Below the pieces are notes generated by a model. The model saw nothing but the letters and a program-made list of their open reading frames with translations, made no database searches and was not told the DNA's origin. The position numbers were made by a program, and so were the translations under genes. Of a stretch of 64,000 bases of DNA, positions 6,947 through 15,726 are shown piece by piece (within the stretch, counting starts at the first letter, position 1; each line of letters starts with the position of its first letter). The stretch is taken from positions 1 through 64,000 of the forward strand of contig NZ_PPHG01000040.1 in NCBI RefSeq assembly GCF_002904295.1, read 5' to 3'. This stretch comes from Amycolatopsis sp. CA-128772 (lineage in GTDB: Bacteria; Actinomycetota; Actinomycetes; Mycobacteriales; Pseudonocardiaceae).

Positions 6947-9316
6947 GTGGACGATCGGCCGAGCACGACCTTCAAACGCCTGCGGCTCCACGTCGGGCTG
7001 ACCCAGGAGGCGCTCGCCGAGCGCTCGGGGGTGTCGGTCCGGACGATCCGCGGGCTGGAGACCGGGACACGGCGGAATCCGCAACGCAGTTCGCTGCGGC
7101 AGCTGGCCGACGCGATGGAGCTGTCCGCCGGCGACCGCGCCGAGCTGATGGCCGCGGTGGTGGGAGGCGCGGCGGCGGCCCGCCCGGTCCCGCGGCAGCT
7201 GCCACCGCCCCCGCACCGGTTCACCGGCCGGGACAGCGAACTGGCCGAGCTGACCCGGGCGGCGACGGCCGCCGGCCGCGGCGCGGTCGCCGTCTCGGCC
7301 GTCGGCGGCGCGGGCGGCATCGGCAAGACCTGGCTGGTCCTGCACTGGGCGCACCGGCACGCGGACGACTTCCCCGACGGCCAGCTGTACGCCAACCTCC
7401 GCGGCTTCGACGCGAGCGGGACGCCGGCGCGGCCCGAGGCGGTGGTCCGCGGGTTCCTGGAGGCGCTGGGCGTGCCGTCGGCGTCGCTGCCCCTGGAGGC
7501 CGAGGCGCAGTACGGCCTGTTCCGCAGCCTCACCGAAGGCCGCCGCCTGCTGATCGTCCTCGACAACGCCCGCGACACCGGGCAGCTCGCCCCGCTGCTG
7601 CCGGGCCGGTCGGCGTGCGTGGTCCTGGTGACCAGCCGCCACCGGCTCGCCGGGCTGGTCGCCACGCACGGCGCGACGACGGTGGAACTCGACGTCCTCG
7701 CCCCGGCCGAAGCCCGGCGGCTGCTGACCCGGCACGTCGGCCGGGCCCGGACCGACCGCGAGGCCGACGCCGTCGACGAGCTGCTGGCCCACTGCTCGGG
7801 GCTGCCGCTGGCGCTCGGCATCGTCGCGGCGCGGGCCACGGGCAACCCGGCCTTCCCGTTGCGGGCGCTGGCGGACGAGCTGCGCACCGCGCGGCTCGAC
7901 GGGTTCGACGCCGGCGAGCTCAACGCCGACCTGCGGGCCGTCTTCTCGGCGTCCTACGGCGTCCTGGACCCCGAAGCCGGCCGGCTGTTCGGGCTGCTGG
8001 GGCTGGCGCCGGTGACCGAGTCCGGTGTTCCCGCGGCGGCGAGCCTCGCGGGGTGGCCGGCCACCAAGGCCGGGCAGGTGCTGCGGGTGCTCGAGAACGC
8101 CCACCTCGTCGGGCAGCCGCGGCCCGGCCGGTACCGGATGCACGACCTGATCGGGCGCTACGCCACCGAGCGGGCCCGGGCCGACCTGCCGCCCCGCGAC
8201 CGCGCGCCGGCCCTGGACCGCCTGGTCGACCACTACGTGCACACCGCGGTCGCGGCCGACCGGGTGCTGCGCGAACGCAGCGAGGCGGCCGGCCTCGGCG
8301 AGCCCGCCGAAGGCTGCGTGCCGGAAGCGCCGGCGGACATCGGCACCGCGATGGCCTGGCTGGCCACCGAGCACGGCACCCTGCTCGCGATCCAGGCCGC
8401 GGCGGCCGCGCGGGGCCGCCACGAAGCGGTTTGGCGGCTCGGGCAGGCGCTGGCCATCTTCCACTGGCGGCGGGCCCTGTTCGCCGAGGACGTGGTTTCC
8501 TCGCGGCGCGCTCTCGCCGCCGCGGAGGCGCTGGGCGACCCGGCGGCGACCGCGATCGTCGCCCGCAACCTGGGCTACGACCTGCTCCGGCTCGGCGAGC
8601 GCGCCCAGGCGGCGGCGTGCCTGGAACGGGCGCGGCGGATCAACGAGGAGCACGGCTTCACCGAGGCGCTCGCGCACACCTTCGGCGTCCTGACGCACCT
8701 CGCGGACCTGGGCGGCGACCACCGGACGGCGATCGGCTACGCGATCCGGTCGGCGAGGTTGTTCCGGTCGATCGGCAAGCCGGTCGACGAGGCCAACGCC
8801 CTCAACGCGATGGGCTGGCACCACGCGATGCTCGGCGAATTCGAGTCGGCGCGGGAGTACTGCGCCACGGCACTGGACATGCTGGTCCGCTCCGGCGGGC
8901 GCCGGTACGAGGTGTGCGCGCTGCACAGCCTCGGTTACATCGCGAAGAGAACCGGCCGGTACGCGGAGGCATTGCGCTACTTCCGCCGTTCCATCCCCGT
9001 CTACCACGACATCGGCGACAAATTCGCCGAAGCGAACGCCCACGTGGACCTCGCCGAAGTGCACGCGGCCATGGCGGACCCGGCCGCGGCGGAAACCGCG
9101 TGGCGCACCGCGCTCGCGATGTTCGAAACCCAGAACCGGACCGCGGACGCCCGGCGCGTGCGGCAGCGGTTGACCGGGCTCGAGCGGCGGCCGGCGTTGC
9201 GGCGAGGGGCGGCGCCGGACGCGACCCTCCACAGCGGACGGACGGCCCCGGATTTCCGAAACCCGGCTGACCTGGGCACGGAGGCGAATACCGGATCGCC
9301 GATCATCACTCGATGA
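6947..9316 (+). CDS. HTH / NB-ARC ATPase / TPR regulator
   Basis: 789 residues from the GTG at 6947, which has GAGGGGGA at 6932-6939. Residues 1-70 form an Xre-type helix-turn-helix (GLTQEALAERSGVSVRTIRG). An NB-ARC-type ATPase follows, with P-loop GAGGIGKTW at about residues 121-129, Walker B RRLLIVLDNARD, a sensor-like VLVTSRHRLAGL and the GLPLALGI motif. The C-terminal third is tetratricopeptide-like helical repeats (about residues 490-770), including ALNAMGWHHAMLGEFESA. This is the AfsR/SARP-like STAND regulator architecture with an Xre HTH instead of an OmpR-type DNA-binding domain. Such proteins switch on ATP binding and inducer-driven oligomerisation. It lies between a sugar isomerase gene and the second lsr2; its targets are unknown. 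Confidence 0.85.
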   Translation: MDDRPSTTFKRLRLHVGLTQEALAERSGVSVRTIRGLETGTRRNPQRSSLRQLADAMELSAGDRAELMAAVVGGAAAARPVPRQLPPPPHRFTGRDSELAELTRAATAAGRGAVAVSAVGGAGGIGKTWLVLHWAHRHADDFPDGQLYANLRGFDASGTPARPEAVVRGFLEALGVPSASLPLEAEAQYGLFRSLTEGRRLLIVLDNARDTGQLAPLLPGRSACVVLVTSRHRLAGLVATHGATTVELDVLAPAEARRLLTRHVGRARTDREADAVDELLAHCSGLPLALGIVAARATGNPAFPLRALADELRTARLDGFDAGELNADLRAVFSASYGVLDPEAGRLFGLLGLAPVTESGVPAAASLAGWPATKAGQVLRVLENAHLVGQPRPGRYRMHDLIGRYATERARADLPPRDRAPALDRLVDHYVHTAVAADRVLRERSEAAGLGEPAEGCVPEAPADIGTAMAWLATEHGTLLAIQAAAAARGRHEAVWRLGQALAIFHWRRALFAEDVVSSRRALAAAEALGDPAATAIVARNLGYDLLRLGERAQAAACLERARRINEEHGFTEALAHTFGVLTHLADLGGDHRTAIGYAIRSARLFRSIGKPVDEANALNAMGWHHAMLGEFESAREYCATALDMLVRSGGRRYEVCALHSLGYIAKRTGRYAEALRYFRRSIPVYHDIGDKFAEANAHVDLAEVHAAMADPAAAETAWRTALAMFETQNRTADARRVRQRLTGLERRPALRRGAAPDATLHSGRTAPDFRNPADLGTEANTGSPIITR

Positions 9317-9508
9317 GGCGAATGTGTGACATTTAGCCGCCGCCCGGCGCGGACTACGCCGAACGGCCCCACGGCGTTTCCCCGGAATGCGCGGCCCGGC
9401 CGGATCGCCAATGCCGGCAACGGAAGATCCTTCTTCCGACCTCGGCGCACGCCGCCCGAAGAACGGCTGATGGTGCGGTTTCCGCAGCGCCGCGCGTGGG
9501 AACGGTAT

Positions 9509-9566
9509 TTCCCTTTCCGGCGGTTCTGTGGATACACTCGCCCGGGACGACGTCGCCCATTGTGCA
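9509..9566 (+). promoter_or_regulatory. promoter/leader of second lsr2
   Basis: GTGGATACACT at 9528-9538 and CATTGTGCA at 9558-9566 repeat the arrangement upstream of the first lsr2. TACACT (9533-9538) is the likely -10, with a weak T-rich -35 about 18-19 bases upstream. The stretch 9317-9508 between the regulator gene and this site shows no gene. Confidence 0.5.
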
Positions 9567-9612
9567 CCCGCCAGACTCACGTTCCTGGACAGTCCACCCC
9601 GAGGAGCAATCA

Positions 9613-10005
9613 ATGGCCCAGAAAGTCCATGTCGAGATCCTCGACGACCTCGACGGCAGCGCCGCCGCCCAGACGGTCCAGTTCGGCCTCGACGGCGTCA
9701 CCTACGAGATCGACCTGTCGGACGAGAACGCCACGGCCCTGCGCGACGAATTCACCCGCTACATCGGCGCCGGCCGCCGAATCGGCGGCCGCCGGGGCCG
9801 CGGCGCGTCGGCCCGCCCGGCGATGACGACCTCCGACCGCGAGCGCAACCAGCAGATCCGCGCCTGGGCCAACGCGAACGGCTACGAGGTCTCCGAGCGC
9901 GGCCGCCTGTCGTCCCAGGTGGTGACGGCGTACGAGCAGGCCCACGCGGCCGGCGACGCACCGGCCCCGCCGAGGCGCTCCTCCCGCAAGAACGCGGCTG
10001 CCTGA
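9613..10005 (+). CDS. lsr2: Lsr2-family nucleoid-associated protein (paralogue 2)
   Basis: 130 residues from the ATG at 9613, with GAGGAG at 9601-9606. The N-terminal oligomerisation domain (MAQKVHVEILDDLDGS, GVTYEIDLSDENA) and the C-terminal DNA-binding part (RERNQQIRAWANANGYEV, SERGRLSSQVV) are nearly identical to the copy at 525. The linker is rearranged (GGRRGRGASARP) and the basic tail is shorter. It silences or bridges AT-rich DNA by family knowledge. Two such genes with matching leaders 9 kb apart suggest a duplication. Whether they form heteromers is not determinable here. Confidence 0.9.
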   Translation: MAQKVHVEILDDLDGSAAAQTVQFGLDGVTYEIDLSDENATALRDEFTRYIGAGRRIGGRRGRGASARPAMTTSDRERNQQIRAWANANGYEVSERGRLSSQVVTAYEQAHAAGDAPAPPRRSSRKNAAA

Positions 10006-10141
10006 CCCGGTGCGGGGCCAGGCAGCCACGGCCGTCCCGTCGGCGGCGAGCGGGCGTTACCGCCGTCGACGGCCTCGCTGCGGCCGAAGGGCGCCTTGAG
10101 CGGCGTTTGGAGCGAAAAGCACCGGTTGAACGGGAACGGCG

Positions 10142-10298
10142 GCTGGTCGCGCCCGGCGCGGCAGTAGTGCTCACCACCCAAGCTGGTCGCGGCCGGCGCG
10201 GCAGTAGTGCTCGCCACCCAAGCTGGTCGCGGTCGGCGCAGTAGTAGTCCTCATCACGCAAGCTGATCGCCGCCGGCGCGGCCGGCCTCACCACGCAC
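10142..10298. repeat. 40-bp direct tandem repeat, about 3.9 copies
   Basis: Units begin GCTGGTCGCG and span 10142-10181, 10182-10221, 10222-10261 and a shortened fourth from 10262 to about 10298. The first two differ at two positions; the third and fourth are more diverged. The repeat fills part of the 490-base gene-free stretch between the second lsr2 and the tRNA genes. No coding frame is convincing here. Confidence 0.85.
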
Positions 10299-10453
10299 GT
10301 GAGCCGCGCTTGTCGCCGCCGCGCGGCTCTCGCCCCAGGCGATCACAGCTGGGATCCACGCGGCCATTTCGCAGCCCCGCGCGCCGAACCGCAGAGGATG
10401 ATCACCGGCACGAGCCCACTCGCGCTTCGAACGCCGATCCCCGCGCGCAAACC

Positions 10454-10486
10454 AAAAAGCCCGCCTGACCTGGGTCAGACGGGCTT
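10454..10486 (-). terminator. terminator downstream of tRNA-Glu
   Basis: AAGCCCGCCTGACC (10457-10470) pairs with GGTCAGACGGGCTT (10473-10486) with one mismatch and a TG loop. Read on the minus strand it ends in a run of five T, and it lies 13 bases past the encoded CCA of tRNA-Glu. Confidence 0.8.
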
Positions 10487-10498
10487 CAACGGTCTTGC

Positions 10499-10574
10499 TG
10501 GTACCCCCGATGGGATTCGAACCCACGCTACCGGCGTGAGAGGCCGGCGTCCTAGGCCGCTAGACGACGGGGGC
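10499..10574 (-). tRNA. tRNA-Glu (anticodon CTC)
   Basis: A full cloverleaf can be drawn on the minus strand: acceptor GCCCCCG paired with CGGGGGT, anticodon stem CCGGC/GCCGG around the loop CTCTCAC giving anticodon CTC, T-loop GGTTCGAATCC, and an encoded CCA (10501-10499). A hairpin with a T-run follows downstream. Confidence 0.95.
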
Positions 10575-10675
10575 TTAGGATCTTCCCTGGTTTTCCAGGG
10601 GCTTTTCTGTTTTTCTTGCTGGAGAGAACCTACCAGAGCCGATTTCCCGCCTCGCAGGGGGGTCACTCTCCGCAG

Positions 10676-10747
10676 CTGGGGTACCAGGACTCGAACCTAG
10701 ACTAACTGGACCAGAACCAGTCGTGCTGCCAATTACACCATACCCCA
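10676..10747 (-). tRNA. tRNA-Gln (anticodon CTG)
   Basis: Minus-strand cloverleaf with acceptor TGGGGTA/TACCCCA, anticodon stem ACTGG/CCAGT enclosing TTCTGGT (anticodon CTG), T-loop GGTTCGAGTCC and discriminator G; CCA is not encoded. It lies about 100 bases upstream of tRNA-Glu on the same strand, probably co-transcribed. In actinobacteria tRNA-Gln is first charged with Glu and then amidated by GatCAB, whose genes lie at 40114-43429. Confidence 0.95.
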
Positions 10748-10796
10748 GTGAGGTACCGATCCGGCTGGCCGGTTCAGCACCGCACGAGGAGAAATA

Positions 10797-11624
10797 CTAG
10801 AGCACGCCGTTCCGGACGGTGAACGCGGGGGTGCCACTGCCGCGCTGGGCGGGGACGCCGATCGTGGCGTACTCCGAAACCAGCAGCTCAGGCAGCTCGG
10901 CGAGGCCGGTGACCGTGTGGACGCCTTCGGGGGCGCGCTCGCCGATGCCGTCGCGGTCGAGCCAGACCGCGCCCAGCCCTGCGTCGCGGGCGCCGATCGC
11001 GTCCGTGTCCAGTTTGTCGCCGACGTGGACCGTCTGGGCGGGTGCGCAGCCCAGGCCGAGGCACACGGTGTGGAACATCACCGGGTCGGGTTTCGCCACG
11101 CCCAGCTCGCCCGCGATGGCGACGTGGTCGAAAAACGGCGCCAGGCCCAGGTCGGCGATTTTCCGGCGCTGGTGGGCGCCCGACGCGTTCGTCACGGCGG
11201 CGAGGATCAGGCCGGCCGCCCGCAGCCATTCGAGGCACGGGACGACGTCGTCGAACAGCTGCCAGGAGTGGTCGAGCAGTTCTCTTCGGCGCCGTTCGAA
11301 CGAGCTCACCTGCTCGGCGTCGGCGAGGATGCCGATTTCGGCCAGGAAGCAGTCGGTGCGCCGCTGGTGCATGGTCGGGTAGTCGAGTTCGCCGGCGACG
11401 ACGAGCGCGACGTGCTCTTCGGTGATCAGATCCCACAACGGCCACAGGTCACCCCGGCCGGTGAGGATGTGGAGGCTCCGGCGGATCGCCGCGGTGCAGT
11501 CGATGAGCGTGTCGTCGATGTCCAGGCACACCAGCCGGAGCTCGGGCGGTGCCCAGGGCTCGGACGCCGCCGCGGCGGGCGAAGCGGTTCGCGAAGGGGT
11601 CCGGGGTGCCAGGGCGAAATCCAC
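10797..11624 (-). CDS. HAD-superfamily hydrolase
   Basis: 275 residues. The haloacid dehalogenase catalytic motif is CLDIDDTLID (nucleophile Asp35, acid/base Asp37), preceded by an Ala/Pro-rich N-terminus of about 30 residues. Motif II is AAVTNASG, motif III contains the lysine of GVAKPDPVMF, and motif IV is HVGDKLDTDAIGARDAG. A helical cap lies between motifs I and II. It most resembles phosphoglycolate-phosphatase-like or pyrimidine nucleotidase-like members that dephosphorylate small metabolites. It runs toward the tRNA genes with no obvious operon partner. Confidence 0.85.
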   Translation of the reverse strand: MDFALAPRTPSRTASPAAAASEPWAPPELRLVCLDIDDTLIDCTAAIRRSLHILTGRGDLWPLWDLITEEHVALVVAGELDYPTMHQRRTDCFLAEIGILADAEQVSSFERRRRELLDHSWQLFDDVVPCLEWLRAAGLILAAVTNASGAHQRRKIADLGLAPFFDHVAIAGELGVAKPDPVMFHTVCLGLGCAPAQTVHVGDKLDTDAIGARDAGLGAVWLDRDGIGERAPEGVHTVTGLAELPELLVSEYATIGVPAQRGSGTPAFTVRNGVL

Positions 11625-11972
11625 CCAGTGAGGCTAGGGCAACCGCCGCGTTCGCGACGCTGCCAAAGAGGTGATTGCCGCTCCCCTGTTCCGGCGCACC
11701 GGTTCTACTCCCAGTTGGCGGACCGTCCCCATCCGGTTATCCGGCCCCGCGCACCGGACCTGTCGTCTCCTCGAGTGCCGACTCGACGGACCACCAAAAC
11801 CGTTGTACTGCTTGGGGATTCACTCCGTCCACATGGGCACTTCGGCGCCCGGCCACAGATACCGCCCAGACCTGGCACAGGACCGACGAACTGTCGCGTT
11901 TGGACGGTTTCCGGTCACCGGCCGCGCGGGCGGCACGCCGTCGCCCGATCAGCGTATCCCCGGTCACAGCCC
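11625..11972. other. gene-free stretch with no recognised feature
   Basis: About 350 bases between the divergent HAD and FAD-monooxygenase genes. Open frames here lack the codon bias of the neighbouring genes. It must hold the HAD promoter, but I could not place it. Confidence 0.5.
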
Positions 11973-12028
11973 TTGACGCCGCCGCTCGCGGGGTGCATCC
12001 TCGTCTTATTCAACAGACGATGAATAAG
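11973..12028 (+). promoter_or_regulatory. promoter and inverted-repeat operator of the FAD monooxygenase
   Basis: TTGACG (11973-11978) and CATCCT (11996-12001), 17 bases apart, form a plausible promoter. Just downstream, CTTATTCA (12005-12012) and TGAATAAG (12021-12028) make a perfect 8-bp inverted repeat with an 8-base spacer, overlapping the transcription start and ending five bases before the first ATG. This is typical of a repressor site. No candidate repressor is adjacent. Confidence 0.6.
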
Positions 12029-12032
12029 GGAG

Positions 12033-13283
12033 ATGGTCGAGATGACCGAGCGCACGAGCTGCGTCGTCATCGGTGGTGGGCCGGCCGGGATGGTCACGGG
12101 GCTGCTGCTGGCCCGGGCCGGCGTCGAGGTGACGGTGCTGGAGAAGCACGCCGACTTCCTGCGCGACTTCCGCGGGGACACGGTGCACCCGTCGACGTTG
12201 ACGCTGCTCGACGAACTGGGCCTCGGCGAGAAGTTCCACGCGCTGCCGCACAGCGAGCTGCACTCGGCCGGGTTCCCGCAGGAAGACGGCGAAATGATGA
12301 AGCTCGCCGACTTCACCCGGTTGAAGGTGGCGCACCCGTACATCGCGATGGTCCCGCAGTGGGACTTCCTCGACCTGCTCGCCGAAAGCGCGCGCAAGGA
12401 GCCGACGTTCGTCCAGCGGATGGAGACCGAGTGCACCGGCCTGGTCCGCGAGCACGGCCGGATCGCCGGCGTCACCTACCGCACGGCCGCAGGCGAGACC
12501 GGCGAAATCCGCGCCGACCTGGTGATCGCCGCCGACGGCCGCTGGTCGCTGGCCCGCCGGGAAGCCGGCCTGGTGCCGCGGGAGTACGACTGCCCGTTCG
12601 ACGTCTGGTGGTTCCGGCTTTCGCGCGGCGAAGGCGAGGAAGGCGGCATGCTGCTGCCGAAGATGCGGGACCGCCGCTTCGCGGTGCCGCTCCCCCGGCC
12701 GGACTTCTACCAGGTCGCCTACCTCGCGCCGAAGGGCGACGACCTCCGGAAGCAGGGCATCGAGGCGTTCCGCGAGAACGTCGCGCAGATCTGCCCCGAG
12801 TTCACCGACCGGGTCCACGAGCTGACGGCGATGGACGACGTCAAGTTCCTCGACGTGCGGCTCAACCTGCTGCGCAGGTGGCACGTCGACGGGCTGCTGT
12901 GCATCGGCGACGCGGCGCACGCGATGTCGCCGATCGGCGGGGTGGGCATCAACCTGGCGGTGCAGGACGCGGTCGCGGCGGCGACGCTGCTGGCCGAACC
13001 ACTGCGCCGGGGCCGTCCGACGGAGGCCGACCTGGCGAAGGTGCGCGTCCGGCGCCTCGCGCCGACGCTGCTGGTGCAGGGGCTGCAGCGCCTGATGCAC
13101 CGGACCGTCGTGCGCGGGGTGATGACCGGCAAGCGCAACGGCCCGCCGGAGCCGATGATCAAGGCGTTCGCGCGGTTCCCGCGGCTGTCGTACGTCCCGG
13201 CCCGGCTCCTCGGCCTGGGGCTGCGGCCGGAGCACGCTCCGGCGTTCGCCCGGCGGCCGATGGAGCCGGTCGCCCGGGGTTAG
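12033..13283 (+). CDS. FAD-dependent aromatic hydroxylase-like monooxygenase
   Basis: 416 residues with ATG at 12033; the ATG at 12042 fits the purine-rich AAGGGAG at 12026-12032 better and may be the true start. The FAD motif VVIGGGPAGMVTGLLLARAG is near the N-terminus, the DG motif in DLVIAADGRWSLAR (about residue 165) and the GD motif in LCIGDAAHAMSPIGGVGINLAVQDA (about residue 290). These three define the p-hydroxybenzoate-hydroxylase group of NAD(P)H- and O2-dependent monooxygenases. It ends four bases into the convergent fumarylacetoacetase-like gene. A role in aromatic degradation fits, but the substrate is unknown. Confidence 0.85.
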   Translation: MVEMTERTSCVVIGGGPAGMVTGLLLARAGVEVTVLEKHADFLRDFRGDTVHPSTLTLLDELGLGEKFHALPHSELHSAGFPQEDGEMMKLADFTRLKVAHPYIAMVPQWDFLDLLAESARKEPTFVQRMETECTGLVREHGRIAGVTYRTAAGETGEIRADLVIAADGRWSLARREAGLVPREYDCPFDVWWFRLSRGEGEEGGMLLPKMRDRRFAVPLPRPDFYQVAYLAPKGDDLRKQGIEAFRENVAQICPEFTDRVHELTAMDDVKFLDVRLNLLRRWHVDGLLCIGDAAHAMSPIGGVGINLAVQDAVAAATLLAEPLRRGRPTEADLAKVRVRRLAPTLLVQGLQRLMHRTVVRGVMTGKRNGPPEPMIKAFARFPRLSYVPARLLGLGLRPEHAPAFARRPMEPVARG

Positions 13284-14047
13284 ACGTTCTCGACCGGGTT
13301 GGTCAGGGTGCCGATGCCGTCGATGGTGATCGAGACGCTCTGGCCGCCCTCGATCGGGCCGACGCCCTCGGGGGTGCCGGTGAGGATGATGTCGCCGGGC
13401 AGGAGGGTCATGATGCCGGAGACGAACTCGACCAGCTCGGGGATCTTGTGGACGAGGTCCGAAGTACGCCCGTCCTGCTTGAGCTCGCCGTCGACCTCGG
13501 TCCGGAGTGCGAGGTCGGACGCGTCGAGCGACGTCTCGATCCACGGGCCGATCGGGCAGAAGGTGTCGAAGCCCTTGGCGCGGCCCCACTGGCCGTCGGC
13601 CTTCTGGAGGTCGCGGGCGCTGACGTCGTTGGCGATCGTGTAGCCGAGGATGACGCTCGCGGCGCGGGCGGCCGGCACGTTCTTCACCGGCTGCCCGATG
13701 ACGATGGCCAGCTCACCCTCGAAGTCGACGCGGCCGACGTCGGGGCGGCGGATGGCCGCGTGGGGCCCGATGACCGTCGTCGACGGCTTGAGGAACAGCA
13801 TGGGGGCGCTGGGGACCTCGTTGCCGAACTCGGCCGCGTGCTTGGCGTAGTTGCGGCCGACGGCGATCACCTTCGACGGCAGGATCGGCGCGAGCAGCCG
13901 GACGTCGGCCAGCGGCCACCGCTTGCCGGTGAAGTTCGGCTGGCCGAAGGGGTGTTCGGCGATTTCGAGGACCTGGGCGTCGTCTCCGTCGCCTTCGATC
14001 GAGGCGAACGCGACACCACCGGGATGAGCAATTCGGGCTAGGCGCAC
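13280..14047 (-). CDS. fumarylacetoacetate hydrolase family protein
   Basis: 255 residues. It has the C-terminal FAH fold: KVIAVGRNYAKHAAEFG, the metal-binding acidic pair in VDFEGELAIVIG, YTIANDVSARDLQ, and the substrate-loop segment ILTGTPEGVGPIEGG. Members hydrolyse or decarboxylate diketoacids such as fumarylpyruvate or homoprotocatechuate products, using Mg or Mn. In mycobacteria a member of this family occupies the same position beside leuB (from memory, Rv2993c). It converges on the FAD monooxygenase with a four-base overlap and lies 31 bases downstream of cimA, with which it may be co-transcribed. Confidence 0.88.
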   Translation of the reverse strand: MRLARIAHPGGVAFASIEGDGDDAQVLEIAEHPFGQPNFTGKRWPLADVRLLAPILPSKVIAVGRNYAKHAAEFGNEVPSAPMLFLKPSTTVIGPHAAIRRPDVGRVDFEGELAIVIGQPVKNVPAARAASVILGYTIANDVSARDLQKADGQWGRAKGFDTFCPIGPWIETSLDASDLALRTEVDGELKQDGRTSDLVHKIPELVEFVSGIMTLLPGDIILTGTPEGVGPIEGGQSVSITIDGIGTLTNPVENV

Positions 14048-14078
14048 GCGGCCAGTCTACGTGCGCTCGGCCCGTGAC

Positions 14079-15683
14079 TCAGGACACGGTGGTGCTCTTG
14101 TGCACCAGCGCGTCGCACAGGGCCAGCCAGCTGGCCTCGACGATGTTGCCGTGCACGCCGACCGTGGTCCACTCGCGTTCGCCGTCGGTGCTCTCGACCA
14201 GCACGCGCGTCACCGCGTCGGTGCCGGGGTGGCCCTGGAGGATGCGGACCTTGTAGTCGGCCAGCTCCACACTGTCCAACCAGGACAGGTGCGGGGAGAG
14301 CGCCTCCCGCAGGGCCGCGTCGAGGGCGTGCACCGGCCCGATGCCCTCGGCGGTGGCGATCACGCGCCGGCCGCCGACGTGCACCTTGACCGTGGCCTCG
14401 GCCATCACCTCGCCGTCCGGGCGGTGGTCGAGCACCACGCGGTAGGACTCGAGCTGGAACGGCGCCTCCACGGGCTCGTCGGCTTCCTGACGCAGCAGGA
14501 GTTCCAGGGAGGCGTCGGCGGCCTCGAAGGACCAGCCTTCGGCTTCGAGGCGCTTGACCTTCGTGATGGCGCTCGTCAGCGCTTCGGGCCGGCCGGCAAG
14601 GTCGACCCCGAGCTCACGTCCCTTGAGCTCGAGGCTGGCCCTGCCGGCCATCTCGGTGACCAGTACCCGCATGTCGTTGCCGACGGAAGACGGATCGATG
14701 TGGTTGTACAACAACGGATCCACCTTGATCGCGCTCGCGTGCAGTCCCGCCTTGTGGGCGAAGGCCGACGCCCCTACGTAAGCCTGGTGGGTGTAGGGGG
14801 CGAGGTTGGCGATTTCGGCAAGGGCATGGGAGACCCGGGTGAGCTCGGCGGCGCCTCCGGTCGGGAGGACGTCGAGGCCGAGCTTGGTCACCAGGTTTCC
14901 CGTCACGGCGAAGAGGTCGGCGTTGCCGGCCCGCTCCCCGTAACCGTTGGCGGTGCACTGGACGTGCGTCACGCCGGCCTGCACCGCGGCGACGGAGTTC
15001 GCCACGGCGCAGGAAGTGTCGTCCTGACAGTGGATTCCCAGCCGGAACCCGGTCTTTTCCTTGATGCTCCGGACGGTCTCGGCGAGCCCGAGCGGCAGCT
15101 GGCCGCCGTTGGTGTCGCAGAGCACCAGGACGTCGGCCCCCGCGTGGGCGGCGGCGTCCAGGACCTTGAGGGACGTCTCGGGGGAATACGCGTAGCCGTC
15201 GAAGAAGTGCTCGGCGTCGAGGAAAACGCGCCGGCCTTCCTTGGTGAGGAACCGGACGGTGTCTTCCACCATCGCGCAGGCCTCCTCGACGTCGACGCGG
15301 AGGGCGCGTTCGATGTGCCGGAGGTCGGACTTGGCGACGAGCGTGATGACCGGCGCTTCGCTGTCGAGCAGGGCCCGCACCTGCGGATCGGCGTCGGCGG
15401 TGGTGCCGGCCTTGCGGGTCGCGCCGAACGCGACCAGGGCGGCGTGCGTCAGCTTCAGCTCGCCCTTCGCCGCCCGGGCGAAGAACTCCGTGTCCTTGGG
15501 GAGCGCCCCGGGCCAGCCGCCTTCGATGAACCCGACGCCGAGTTCGTCCAGCAGCCGCGCGACGGCGAGCTTGTCCTGGACGGAGTAGGAGATGCCTTCC
15601 CGCTGCGCACCGTCGCGCAGGGTGGTGTCGTAGAGGTGGAAGGCGTCGCCGAGCGGGGTGCCGGCGGGCTCCGTGCGGGTCAC
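14079..15683 (-). CDS. cimA: (R)-citramalate synthase
   Basis: 534 residues, the length of the long citramalate-synthase type. It condenses pyruvate with acetyl-CoA to citramalate, opening the threonine-independent route to 2-oxobutyrate and isoleucine. The TIM barrel starts with HLYDTTLRDGAQREG, the DTTLRDGxQ motif of the homocitrate/isopropylmalate synthase family, followed by IEGGWPGALPKDTEFF; the metal-binding histidines fall in LGIHCQDDTSCAVAN and the NAHKAGLHASAIK-like segment. The last 130 residues form a LeuA-type regulatory domain, suggesting isoleucine feedback. Upstream lies an attenuator with an Ile-rich leader peptide, which independently supports a role in isoleucine synthesis rather than leucine synthesis. 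Confidence 0.9.
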   Translation of the reverse strand: MTRTEPAGTPLGDAFHLYDTTLRDGAQREGISYSVQDKLAVARLLDELGVGFIEGGWPGALPKDTEFFARAAKGELKLTHAALVAFGATRKAGTTADADPQVRALLDSEAPVITLVAKSDLRHIERALRVDVEEACAMVEDTVRFLTKEGRRVFLDAEHFFDGYAYSPETSLKVLDAAAHAGADVLVLCDTNGGQLPLGLAETVRSIKEKTGFRLGIHCQDDTSCAVANSVAAVQAGVTHVQCTANGYGERAGNADLFAVTGNLVTKLGLDVLPTGGAAELTRVSHALAEIANLAPYTHQAYVGASAFAHKAGLHASAIKVDPLLYNHIDPSSVGNDMRVLVTEMAGRASLELKGRELGVDLAGRPEALTSAITKVKRLEAEGWSFEAADASLELLLRQEADEPVEAPFQLESYRVVLDHRPDGEVMAEATVKVHVGGRRVIATAEGIGPVHALDAALREALSPHLSWLDSVELADYKVRILQGHPGTDAVTRVLVESTDGEREWTTVGVHGNIVEASWLALCDALVHKSTTVS

Positions 15684-15726
15684 GGTCTTCTCCTAGATTT
15701 CCTGGCTGTCCGGGCGTTCCAAGGCA

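Noticed and set aside
6452..9613. Long minus-strand open frame opposite the NB-ARC regulator
   Set aside because: Arg/Gly/Ala-rich composition without motifs; the plus strand has a complete multidomain protein with correct codon bias.
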